From the NCBI RefSeq assembly GCF_003347605.1, contig NZ_QDFZ01000006.1, positions 1 to 64,000 on the forward strand: a stretch of 64,000 nt of DNA, written 5' to 3'. The notes below the pieces were generated by a model. It made no database searches. It saw only the letters and a program-made list of their open reading frames with translations, and was not told the origin of the DNA. A program made the translations under genes and the position numbers. Positions 36,294-43,883 of this stretch are shown piece after piece. This stretch comes from Chryseobacterium sp. KLBC 52 (GTDB taxonomy: Bacteria; Bacteroidota; Bacteroidia; Flavobacteriales; Weeksellaceae). Numbering within the stretch: position 1 is the first letter of the stretch; each line of letters starts with the position of its first letter.

Positions 36294-36905
36294 TTATTCT
36301 TCAATGGTTCTGAAGGTCAGGTTGACTCTTGGAGTTTTTACTTTTGTTGTAGGCGGAAGCCTGTGAAGCCAGTTATCCTGAGTGATTCCTTTCATAATTA
36401 ATAAGCTTCCGTTTTCAAGAAATATTTCTACCTTTTCTTTGGTTGCTTTATGTTTGAATAAAAATTTTCTTTCCGCTCCAAAAGTTAAAGAAGCAATAGC
36501 TCCGTGTTTTTTGAGATCTGTTTCACCATCGCTATGGTAAGCCATACCTTCACTTCCGTCATGGTACAAATTCAGCAGACATGAATTGTAAGTTTCCCCT
36601 GAAACTTCTTCACATTTTTTCTTCAGTTCCAATAATTCCGGAGTCCAGAATTGGGCATATTTTGTTCGTTTCGAATAGGTATATTCAAAAGCTTTCTCTC
36701 CAAACCAGGCTACTTTTCTTTTGGTTAAGATGAGTTTTCCAAAGATCAGTGCTTCATCATTTTCCCATGGAATCTGGTTGAGCAGATAATCATAGTAAAA
36801 ATCTGATTGTTCTTTTGAGAAAATCTTGCCGTAGTAGTGAACGGTTCCGTCGTGTGGAAGGATATTAAGGGGATAATCTGATATTTCTTCGAAGAGACTC
36901 ATCAT
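36294..36905 (-). CDS. alkB: AlkB-family DNA repair dioxygenase
   Basis: This 203-residue Fe(II)/2-oxoglutarate dioxygenase removes methyl groups from 1-methyladenine and 3-methylcytosine in DNA. The metal ligands are in AYHSDGE (His and Asp) and WLHRLPP (His). RVNLTFRTIEE at the C-terminus holds the two 2-oxoglutarate arginines, and NLYHDGSEGMAYH is the conserved strand. The length is normal for the short AlkB group. It follows the AraC-MGMT gene on the same strand after about 170 bases, so alkylation repair genes are clustered here. Confidence 0.93.
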   Translation of the reverse strand: MMSLFEEISDYPLNILPHDGTVHYYGKIFSKEQSDFYYDYLLNQIPWENDEALIFGKLILTKRKVAWFGEKAFEYTYSKRTKYAQFWTPELLELKKKCEEVSGETYNSCLLNLYHDGSEGMAYHSDGETDLKKHGAIASLTFGAERKFLFKHKATKEKVEIFLENGSLLIMKGITQDNWLHRLPPTTKVKTPRVNLTFRTIEE

Positions 36906-36934
36906 AGTTTTTTTAATTAAATGCTTTTATATTT

Positions 36935-37007
36935 AAACACAAATAACACCAATGTTTTTCACAAATGACACGAATTTTTATATCAATAGGAATGGACTTT
37001 AGCTTAA
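36935..37007 (-). repeat. Composite intergenic repeat (inverted, partial)
   Basis: Read on the minus strand this gives a degenerate GCTAAAGTCC, CCTATTGAT, AAAATTCGTGTCATTTG, AAAAACATTGGTGTTATTTGTGTTTAA. The same order occurs on the plus strand at 42361-42428, after the twin hairpins of copy C, so the two regions share about 65 bases. Confidence 0.65.
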
Positions 37008-37073
37008 ATTTAACGGATCATTTTAAAAATCATCCTTTATAAAACCTTTTGTGTCTTTTATGGTAAAAATATT

Positions 37074-37919
37074 TTACGAGTAAATATGTGATCCTTCCCA
37101 ACCCACAATCAACTGTTTCCTGTCACTTCCCCATCTGTAGCCACCGAGATGCCCTGTAGACTGAATCACGCGGTGACATGGAATAAGAAAGGCAACCGGA
37201 TTACTTCCGATAGCCGTTCCAACAGCTCTGGAAGCTTTAGGATTTCCAATTTTTTCTGCCAGGCTGCCATATGTAGACAGTTTTCCCATCGGAATGGTCA
37301 ACAGACTTTCCCATACTTTCAACTGAAAATCGGTTCCTTTTAAGTGTAATTTTATTGTGTTGAGTTTTGTCCAGTCTTTATCGAATATGGACAATGCATT
37401 CTTTTGAAGAGGATCCTGTTTTTCAATAAAAGAAGCATTAGGGAACTTTTGTTTCAGTTCCCCGAATGCTTTTTGTTTATCGTCTTCAAAAGCCATATAG
37501 CAGATTCCTTTTTCTGTAGAAGCTACTAAGATATTTCCGAAAGGGCTTTCGGAAAAACTGTAATGAATACTGAGGCTTTTTCCTCCGTTTTTATATTCTG
37601 CCGGAGACATTCCTTCAATCTTTACAAACAGATCATGAAGCCTGCTTGTACTGGAAAGGCCTGTCTCATAAGCGGTATCAAACAAACTTGCTTTTTCTTC
37701 CTTCAATAAATTTTTAGCATGTTCAAGACTGATGAACTGTAAAAATTTTTTCGGACTTGTTCCTGCCCAATCTGTAAAGATCTTCTGAAAATGAGCCGGA
37801 CTCAAGTGAATATTCTCTGCCACTTCCTCCAAACTTGGCTGAAGCCTGAAATTGCTCTGGATATATTCTATCGCTTTGGCAATTCTGTTATAATCTATCT
37901 GACTTTGTGTGGACATCAT
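37074..37919 (-). CDS. AraC-HTH and O6-methylguanine methyltransferase fusion
   Basis: This 281-residue fusion has an AraC-type DNA-binding domain (about 1-105, VAENIHLSPAHFQKIFTDWAG). A methylguanine-DNA methyltransferase domain follows (about 110-281), with the acceptor Cys in IPCHRVI at about residue 247 and GNPKASRAVGTAIGSNP just before it. The N-terminal zinc/methylphosphotriester domain of classical Ada is absent. It should repair O6-methylguanine and may regulate its own neighbourhood, including alkB downstream. How damage would switch the AraC part on without the Ada N-domain is unclear. Confidence 0.92.
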   Translation of the reverse strand: MMSTQSQIDYNRIAKAIEYIQSNFRLQPSLEEVAENIHLSPAHFQKIFTDWAGTSPKKFLQFISLEHAKNLLKEEKASLFDTAYETGLSSTSRLHDLFVKIEGMSPAEYKNGGKSLSIHYSFSESPFGNILVASTEKGICYMAFEDDKQKAFGELKQKFPNASFIEKQDPLQKNALSIFDKDWTKLNTIKLHLKGTDFQLKVWESLLTIPMGKLSTYGSLAEKIGNPKASRAVGTAIGSNPVAFLIPCHRVIQSTGHLGGYRWGSDRKQLIVGWEGSHIYS

Positions 37920-37986
37920 AATATTGTTTTTACCTCACAAATTTCCAAAGAATATACGGCAGAAAAAATCCGATTCTTGCGGAATA

Positions 37987-38844
37987 TTAGTTGTTGTTAT
38001 AAATATCGTAGTAAGCAAGCATTTTGTAATATAACTTTGCAGAAAGGAAAGCCGTTGGCTTAGCCATTGGAGAATCCATTAATTCTACAATATCAAATGC
38101 TACTACATTACATTTTTCAAATACTTTTCTTAATAATTCCAGCGTTGGATACCACTGTAGTCCACCTGGCTCAGGAGTTCCTGTAGAGGGTGCAATAGAA
38201 GGATCGAAAGCATCTAAATCTATTGTAATATACACATTTCCTGATACTTTTTCCAATACATCATTGATCCAGTTTTCGTTGTTTGCGATTTCGTGAGCGA
38301 AAAATACTCTTCCTTCCGGTAAATATTCAACTTCTTCAACATCCATAGAACGGATTCCCACCTGTACTAAGTTATGCTTCTGATTCGCCTCAAAAACAGC
38401 ACAAGCATGGTTGGAAGTAGAACCGTGGAACTCAGGACGTAAATCTGTGTGAGCATCCAACTGCAGAACAGTAAGGTTTTCAAACTTCTCTCCTACCGCA
38501 CGGATAGAACCGATAGAAACAGAGTGCTCTCCACCGAAAAGAGTGAATAATTTACCCTCATTGTTCAAAAGTTCCTTTGTTTTCTGATAAACTGCTTCTG
38601 TCATTGCTTCCGGTGAAGAATTTTCAGAAACTTCTCCTGCTAAGTAAACTCCCTGTAGATAAGGTTCTGTTTGAGTTTCAATATCGTAAAGCTCCATGTT
38701 TTCAGAAGCGTTTAAGAATAATTCCGGACCTTTATCAGCTCCTTTACCCCATGTTGAAGTTCCATCGTAAGGAACAGTTACCAACATTACTTTCGAATTC
38801 TCTAACGTTGCGTTTTCCTCGGGAATTCCTGCGTATGTTCTCAT
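37987..38844 (-). CDS. speB: Agmatinase
   Basis: This 285-residue member of the arginase/agmatinase/formiminoglutamase superfamily hydrolyses agmatine to putrescine and urea with a two-manganese centre. The metal ligands are in FGGEHSVSIG, LDAHTDLRPEF and DLDAFDPSIAPSTGTPEPGG. A TATCTTTG box lies upstream on the minus strand (38890-38897). The arginine decarboxylase gene about 1 kb away supplies its substrate, which favours agmatinase over arginase. Confidence 0.9.
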   Translation of the reverse strand: MRTYAGIPEENATLENSKVMLVTVPYDGTSTWGKGADKGPELFLNASENMELYDIETQTEPYLQGVYLAGEVSENSSPEAMTEAVYQKTKELLNNEGKLFTLFGGEHSVSIGSIRAVGEKFENLTVLQLDAHTDLRPEFHGSTSNHACAVFEANQKHNLVQVGIRSMDVEEVEYLPEGRVFFAHEIANNENWINDVLEKVSGNVYITIDLDAFDPSIAPSTGTPEPGGLQWYPTLELLRKVFEKCNVVAFDIVELMDSPMAKPTAFLSAKLYYKMLAYYDIYNNN

Positions 38845-38889
38845 GCTTTATTTAAAAATTTTAATGTTTTAAAATTGAAATATTGACCA

Positions 38890-38897
38890 CAAAGATA
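38890..38897 (-). promoter_or_regulatory. TAnnTTTG -7 box of speB
   Basis: CAAAGATA reads TATCTTTG on the minus strand, 45 bases before the speB start. No good -33 element is visible. Confidence 0.35.
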
Positions 38898-39032
38898 CGA
38901 AGAGTTTGTGAGTTGGAGCGTAAGAGTGTAGGAGAGTTTATAAGCATCAGACTTTCTCTTTACGACCTTTTATCTGCTACCTGTCACCTGCAACCTATCA
39001 TCTATTCCCTTTCCACTCTCAACTCAAATAGC

Positions 39033-39040
39033 TATTTTTG
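39033..39040 (+). promoter_or_regulatory. TAnnTTTG -7 box of the HAD gene
   Basis: TATTTTTG ends 15 bases before the ATG at 39056 and would give a very short leader. It also overlaps an in-frame TTG at 39038, which argues that the ATG is the true start. Confidence 0.4.
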
Positions 39041-39055
39041 TACAAAACTCATTAT

Positions 39056-39715
39056 ATGCCTTTAAAAGCTGTACTTTTCGATATGGATGGTGTCATTGTA
39101 GATACGGAACCATTGCATAGAAAAGCTTATTTCAAAACGTTTGATGAATTGGAAATCGCCGTTTCCGAAGAACTGTACACCTCTTTTACCGGAGCATCAA
39201 CCAAAAGAGTCTCTGAAACTTTGATTAATGAATTTAATTTAAATCAAACTTATGAAGACATTGCAGGAATCAAAAGATCTCATTTCAAAGATTATTTTTA
39301 TAATGATGATGAGTTTGACTTAATTCCGGGAGTGAGAAAACTGATCGAGCATTATCATGAAAATGGAGTCAAGCTGATTCTGGCTTCTTCTGCAACAATG
39401 GTAACCATCAATATGGTTTTTGAAAAATTCGGACTGGAGCAATATTTCAGCGGAAAGATCAGCGGTGCCGATTTAAAAGAATCAAAACCTCATCCTGAAG
39501 TTTTCTTACTGGCCGCAGAAATGGCAGGAGAACCTGTTGAAAATTGTATGGTTATTGAGGATTCTACCAACGGAATTCTGGCAGCCCACAGAGCAAAAAT
39601 TTTCTGTGCCGCATACAGAAGTCCTCATTCTAAAAATCAGGATTACACGTTGGCAGACACTGTGGTTTCTGATTATGAAGATCTCGAAATTGATAAAGTT
39701 TCAAAATATTTTTAA
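39056..39715 (+). CDS. HAD-superfamily phosphatase (beta-PGM-like)
   Basis: This is a 219-residue haloacid-dehalogenase hydrolase. Motif I is VLFDMDGVIVDTEPLH with the Asp nucleophile and Asp acid/base. Motif II is ILASSAT, motif III includes the Lys of DLKESKPHPEVF, and motif IV is MVIEDSTNGILAA. The small helical cap at about residues 20-85 is of the beta-phosphoglucomutase subfamily. Such enzymes act on sugar phosphates or similar small phosphates, and the exact substrate is not shown. It lies between, but is opposite to, the two polyamine genes. Confidence 0.9.
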   Translation: MPLKAVLFDMDGVIVDTEPLHRKAYFKTFDELEIAVSEELYTSFTGASTKRVSETLINEFNLNQTYEDIAGIKRSHFKDYFYNDDEFDLIPGVRKLIEHYHENGVKLILASSATMVTINMVFEKFGLEQYFSGKISGADLKESKPHPEVFLLAAEMAGEPVENCMVIEDSTNGILAAHRAKIFCAAYRSPHSKNQDYTLADTVVSDYEDLEIDKVSKYF

Positions 39716-39720
39716 ATAAA

Positions 39721-39750
39721 AAAGCTCTCAGATTCTGAGAGCTTTTGTTT
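39721..39750 (+). terminator. Terminator of the HAD gene
   Basis: AAAGCTCTCAG (39721-39731), loop ATT, CTGAGAGCTTT (39735-39745) then TGTTTTG. Confidence 0.85.
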
Positions 39751-39762
39751 TGTATGTACTTT

Positions 39763-39904
39763 GTCATCTGAACGAAGTGAAGATTCTTAACTTGGCTTAA
39801 CTCTTAATCAAAAACTTAATGGTTAAATTTTAAAACATTAAGTTTTATTCAGTGGTTAAGATGATTAAGATGAGATTGCTTTGTCACTTTCGTTCCTCGC
39901 AATG
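39763..39904. repeat. Two REP-like elements
   Basis: TTTGTCATCTGAACGAAGTGAAGATTCTT (39761-39789) matches the GAATGACA type at 21888. GAGATTGCTTTGTCACTTTCG with TTCCTCGCAATGAC (39869-39904) is an inverted copy of the type at 12275. The 80 bases between are unremarkable. Confidence 0.6.
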
Positions 39905-39908
39905 ACTC

Positions 39909-41303
39909 TTATTTATAACCAAGAAGTTTCAATACATCTTCCGGTTCCTGTTTCTCACGGAAAATCTCATATTGCAATTCACCGTTTTCATCTTTCTGAA
40001 TCAGGACGTGTCTCGGCTGAGGCATCAGACAGTGGTGTACTCCACCGTATCCTCCGATCGTTTCCTGATACGCTCCTGTATGGAAGAATCCGATGTACAA
40101 AGGTTTTGTATCACTGAAGATCGGCAAATAAATAGCATTGGTATGTTGTTCTGAGTTATAGTAATCATCCGAGTCACAAGTCAGTCCTCCAAGGAATACT
40201 CTCTCATATGTATCTTCCCAACGGTTAAGCGGAAGCATGATAAAGTGTCTTGAAATGGCCCAGGTATCAGGAAGAGTGGTCATGAAAGAAGAATCAATCA
40301 TATTCCATTTTTCTCTGTCGTTCTGACGTTTCTGAGAAATGATCTTATAAAGATTTGCTCCACTTTCCCCTACGGTAAAGCTTCCGAACTCAGTATAGAT
40401 ATTAGGTTCTTCTACACCTTCCTCTTCACAGAATTTCTTGATCTGAGAAACGATTTCTTCCACCATATACTGGTAGTCATAATCAAAGTTCAAAGAAGTT
40501 TTGATTGGGAAACCACCTCCGATGTTCAATGAGTCCACTTCAGGAGCAATTTTCTTCAAACGTGCGTATACACGAAGACATTTGTACAACTCGTTCCAAT
40601 AGTAAGAAGTATCTTTAATCCCGGTATTGATAAAAAAGTGAAGCATTTTCAATCTTGCATTCGGGTGTTCAGCAATCTTCTGACTATAGTAAGGAATGAT
40701 ATCTTTATATCCGATTCCTAGTCTTGAGGTATAGAATTCGAACTTCGGTTCTTCCTCTGATGCAATTCTGATTCCGATATTAAAGGTAGAATCGATGCTT
40801 TCCGTAAGTTTATCCAATTCTCTGTAGTTATCAAGAATCGGAGTAATATTTTCAAAACCGCTGTTGATCATATCTGAAATTTTTGTCAGATAATCATCCG
40901 TTTTGAAACCATTACAGATTACTTCAATGTTTTTATCTACCTTCTCTTTTTCGTAAAGAGATTTTACAATATCCATGTCGTAAGCAGACGATGTTTCTAT
41001 CGAAATATCATTCTTTAAAGCTTCTTCCAATACGAAATTGAAATGACTGGATTTTGTGCAATAGCAATAGGTATAATTCTTTTTATATTCGGTTTTCTCA
41101 AAAGCTTCTTTAAACCAGCCTTTCGCTTTCTGAATATTTTGAGAAATTCTCGGCAGGTAGCTAATCTTTAGCGGAGTGCCAAATTGTTCAACCACATCCA
41201 TCAATGGAATATCGTGAAACAACAAATTGTTCTCAGAAACATTAAATTCCTCCGTAGGAAAATATAATGTCTGATCAATAAGTTCCGAGTACTTTATTTT
41301 CAT
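39909..41303 (-). CDS. speA: Arginine decarboxylase (PLP, alanine-racemase fold)
   Basis: This 464-residue PLP enzyme converts arginine to agmatine. YCTKSSHFNFVLEEAL carries the PLP lysine near the N-terminus of the barrel. LHFFINTGIKD, LNIGGGFPIKTSLNFDY (the phosphate-binding glycine loop), YTEFGSFTVGESG and LGGLTCDSDDYY (with the second-subunit Cys-Asp) match Bacteroidota biosynthetic arginine decarboxylases. It is shorter than the 630-residue E. coli SpeA. Together with agmatinase it makes putrescine. Confidence 0.88.
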   Translation of the reverse strand: MKIKYSELIDQTLYFPTEEFNVSENNLLFHDIPLMDVVEQFGTPLKISYLPRISQNIQKAKGWFKEAFEKTEYKKNYTYCYCTKSSHFNFVLEEALKNDISIETSSAYDMDIVKSLYEKEKVDKNIEVICNGFKTDDYLTKISDMINSGFENITPILDNYRELDKLTESIDSTFNIGIRIASEEEPKFEFYTSRLGIGYKDIIPYYSQKIAEHPNARLKMLHFFINTGIKDTSYYWNELYKCLRVYARLKKIAPEVDSLNIGGGFPIKTSLNFDYDYQYMVEEIVSQIKKFCEEEGVEEPNIYTEFGSFTVGESGANLYKIISQKRQNDREKWNMIDSSFMTTLPDTWAISRHFIMLPLNRWEDTYERVFLGGLTCDSDDYYNSEQHTNAIYLPIFSDTKPLYIGFFHTGAYQETIGGYGGVHHCLMPQPRHVLIQKDENGELQYEIFREKQEPEDVLKLLGYK

Positions 41304-41425
41304 TTCTAAACAAGTGAATTAAGAAATGCAAAATTGCTAAAAAAGTTTCATTTTTAGGTGTTAAAATTATTATAATTTTAAATAAACCCCCAATATTAAA
41401 TCTTATAGAAATTTATCCCTGATAA

Positions 41426-42301
41426 TCAATACGTAAACTTTTGAATGTATTCATTCCTTTTGGCGTCTGAAATCCCCAATGCCTGCTGAATATAAGCATC
41501 TGTAGAACCATACTTTTTATTGATCTCCCCAAAAGCCGCATCAAGGTATCTTTTTTCTACCCAGCTCAATTTTTCCAGCACCTGTAAATCCATTTTAGGA
41601 TAGAGAAAATGTAAGGTATTGGCAAGACGTAATCTTTTTTGAACAAGATTTTTTCTGTAATTATTGGATAAAAGATATTCGTTGTAAATAGTCTCTTTAT
41701 CAAATTTCAGAATGGTAAGAATTAGTGCGGTGGTAATTCCGGTTCTGTCTTTTCCTGCTGTACAGTGGTAAAGAATCGGATCTTTGGACTCCAGAATTTC
41801 TGTAATAATCTTTTTTATCGTTTCCGGGTTTTCTGTCACATACTCACGATAGAAGTCGATCATCCTTTTATCGGCGTCGGAAGCATTCACTTTGCCTTTC
41901 AGGACCAGTTTTTTAGCCTGAGCCAACTGATCTCCTTCATCTTCAAACGCTGAATATTTTTTATATACTGTCTCTACAGGCATCTGATCCGGTTTTTCAG
42001 TAATTTCTTTTGAGTTTCTGAGATCAATAATTTCTTTGATCCCCAGTTTTTCAAAATCGTCAAAAGATTTCTTTTTAAGCTTATGAAGATGGGCACTTCG
42101 GTAGAATTTTCCTTCTTTTAAAGTTCTTCCCTCTGCATTTTTGATATTTCCTACCGTACGGAAATTGGTTACTTTCTTAATATGAATTACTTTTTCAGTT
42201 TCATTTTTACCATATTCCGGTGTTTCAAAATGCTGTGTTTTGCATGAGAAAATACAGCATAATGAAATGGTGAAAACTGATATTTTGATTAGTTTATTCA
42301 A
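41426..42301 (-). CDS. Tyrosine/serine phosphatase-like lipoprotein
   Basis: This 291-residue lipoprotein has a lipobox IFSC, with Cys at about residue 20. The catalytic signature YHCTAGKDRTGITTALIL has the HCxxGxxR P-loop of dual-specificity or tyrosine phosphatases, in the HCxAGKDRTG form seen in Mycobacterium PtpB-like enzymes. NFRTVGNIKNAEGRTLKEGKFYRSAHL is the conserved N-terminal part of that family. It would act outside the cytoplasm, on phosphopeptides or phosphoinositide-like substrates. It stands alone, with repeats on its upstream side. Confidence 0.9.
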   Translation of the reverse strand: MNKLIKISVFTISLCCIFSCKTQHFETPEYGKNETEKVIHIKKVTNFRTVGNIKNAEGRTLKEGKFYRSAHLHKLKKKSFDDFEKLGIKEIIDLRNSKEITEKPDQMPVETVYKKYSAFEDEGDQLAQAKKLVLKGKVNASDADKRMIDFYREYVTENPETIKKIITEILESKDPILYHCTAGKDRTGITTALILTILKFDKETIYNEYLLSNNYRKNLVQKRLRLANTLHFLYPKMDLQVLEKLSWVEKRYLDAAFGEINKKYGSTDAYIQQALGISDAKRNEYIQKFTY

Positions 42302-42311
42302 TATTTTTAAT

Positions 42312-42379
42312 AAGTTTTGGCTAAAGCCAATGGATGTATTTATTTTTATTAAACGGGCTGAAGCCCGTTTCTATTGATG
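42312..42379 (+). repeat. GGCTAAAGCC twin-hairpin repeat, copy C
   Basis: AGTTTTGGCTAAAGCCAATGG, then AAACGGGCTGAAGCCCGTTT and CTATTGATG. It is followed without a break by the AAAATTCGTGCCATTTG composite segment up to 42428. Confidence 0.7.
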
Positions 42380-42444
42380 TAAAAATTCGTGCCATTTGAA
42401 AAAAACATTAGTGTAATTTGTGTTTAATGACAGTCTTTTTTTAA

Positions 42445-42472
42445 AATGGGTAAGACCCGCTTCTATTGATAT
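42445..42472 (+). repeat. Partial twin-hairpin repeat, copy D
   Basis: ATGGGTAAGACCCGC followed by TTCTATTGATAT matches only the second hairpin and tail of the element. The first hairpin is missing. Confidence 0.5.
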
Positions 42473-42486
42473 ATAATGAGATCCTT

Positions 42487-43134
42487 TTAATAGATTGTAG
42501 GATATTCTATCTCCTTATTTCCTGCAAAAAACAAAACATCTCCTGATTCATACTCTATAGAAACCTCATCTTCAACGGCAAAATTCCGGGTTCCGATTCT
42601 TGAAGTAATGCTTAGGTTTTCTTTTGTCAAAGGCCAGTTGAGCCCTTTTGTTGTAATATTATTCACTAATGGAAATGGATAGAGAGAGATCATTCTGTTT
42701 TTCATTCCTTTCACTGTAAAATGATGGGGAATAAAATAATATTCTGAAAACTCATCATAAAATTTAATATTCATTCGATCCTTGAAGCCATAGGCCACGG
42801 TAAGATTTCCCAGAAAATGATCCTGCTCACCTCCGCTTCCTCCGAAAACATCGACTTCTGAAAAGCCTCTTTGCAGAATGATTTCCAATGCTTTATGGAA
42901 ATCTGTTTTTTCCTGATCTAACGTAAGGATAAATTTTCCTTCATACAAATCTTCATCTGATCCGCAGTGAGAATCGAAATCACCAGATATAAAATCCAGC
43001 TTATCCAGCAGAAATCCCATTCTTTTCAAATAATGGAAAGCCCCATCTGTACAGGCAATCAAGCCATAATTTTCCGGATCGGGTAATGATTTTGGAGCAT
43101 CACCGTTGATGAAAAGTAATGCTTTATCTCTCAT
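42487..43134 (-). CDS. Thiamine diphosphokinase
   Basis: This 215-residue enzyme transfers pyrophosphate from ATP to thiamine. LIACTDGAFHYLKRMG, FISGDFDSHCGSDEDL, LDQEKTDFHKALEIIL and VDVFGGSGGEQDHFLGNLTVAY are the substrate and magnesium motifs of the family, and a C-terminal beta domain follows. It overlaps the stop of the cobalamin adenosyltransferase gene by 11 bases, so the two are coupled. No TPP riboswitch was recognised. Confidence 0.92.
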   Translation of the reverse strand: MRDKALLFINGDAPKSLPDPENYGLIACTDGAFHYLKRMGFLLDKLDFISGDFDSHCGSDEDLYEGKFILTLDQEKTDFHKALEIILQRGFSEVDVFGGSGGEQDHFLGNLTVAYGFKDRMNIKFYDEFSEYYFIPHHFTVKGMKNRMISLYPFPLVNNITTKGLNWPLTKENLSITSRIGTRNFAVEDEVSIEYESGDVLFFAGNKEIEYPTIY

Positions 43135-43693
43135 TCGGGTTCCAGTATTCTTCCGGTTCGTTGTTCAGTTTTGAAATATATCTGGCCAATACAAAAAGAT
43201 AATCTGAAAGCCTGTTTAAATATTTAATCAATTCGGGACGTACTTCTTCTGATTCATTCAAAAATACCAATGAACGTTCTGCTCTTCTGCAGATGGTTCT
43301 TGCCGCATGTAAAAAAGTTGCCGATTTTCCTCCACCCGGCAGGATAAAATACTGAAGCGGCTCAAGTTTTTCGTCAAAAGCATCCATCCATTGTTCCAGC
43401 TCTTCAATTTCTGTTTCTGAAATAATGATCGGAAGACGTGATTTTCCATTGGCCAGCATCAGCTTATCCACAGGCGTTGCAGCCTCTGAACCTACAGTGA
43501 ATAAATCAAACTGGATTTTCTTCAGCTGTCTCAGCACTTCTTCATCTTCGATATGACTTTTCGCAATTCCGATGAATGAATTCAACTCGTCTATATTTCC
43601 ATAACTGTCTACTCTTGCACTGGCTTTGGAAACCCTTGTTCCACCGTATAATGCAGTCTGACCTTTATCTCCTGTCTTTGTATAAATTTTCAT
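43124..43693 (-). CDS. Cob(I)alamin adenosyltransferase (PduO type)
   Basis: From the ATG at 43693 this 189-residue enzyme starts MKIYTKTGDKGQTALYGG, the family's normal beginning. Extending to 43780 would cross the receptor gene's terminator hairpin, so that start is rejected. It transfers adenosyl from ATP to corrinoid cobalt. VDSYGNIDELNSFIG, LPGGGKSATFLHAARTICRRAER and LNRLSDYLFVLARYI are the ATP- and corrinoid-site motifs. It forms an operon with thiamine diphosphokinase, so both are cofactor genes. Confidence 0.93.
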   Translation of the reverse strand: MKIYTKTGDKGQTALYGGTRVSKASARVDSYGNIDELNSFIGIAKSHIEDEEVLRQLKKIQFDLFTVGSEAATPVDKLMLANGKSRLPIIISETEIEELEQWMDAFDEKLEPLQYFILPGGGKSATFLHAARTICRRAERSLVFLNESEEVRPELIKYLNRLSDYLFVLARYISKLNNEPEEYWNPNER

Positions 43694-43761
43694 AGTACTA
43701 AAATACCTTTTTTTGAACAATGTAAAAAGTAAAATGTAGTAATAAGTTCCTATTCTATCTG

Positions 43762-43802
43762 AAAAAAAATTGTCTGACATTAATTAATGCCAGACAATTT
43801 TA
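43762..43802 (-). terminator. Terminator of the TonB receptor gene
   Basis: AAAATTGTCTG-A-CATTAA and TTAATG-C-CAGACAATTTT form a long stem with one mismatch. On the minus strand it ends in a run of T. It lies about 80 bases after the receptor stop. Confidence 0.85.
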
Positions 43803-43883
43803 CAAAGGTCGATTGTCTATCTTTTGAAATTGCTTTATCGTTGTTAGAGCATAACAGGCAAATTTCAATTCTTTATTGATGAG

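Noticed and set aside
43694..43780. N-terminal extension of the cobalamin adenosyltransferase
   Set aside because: It crosses the terminator hairpin of the neighbouring receptor gene and is absent from the family.
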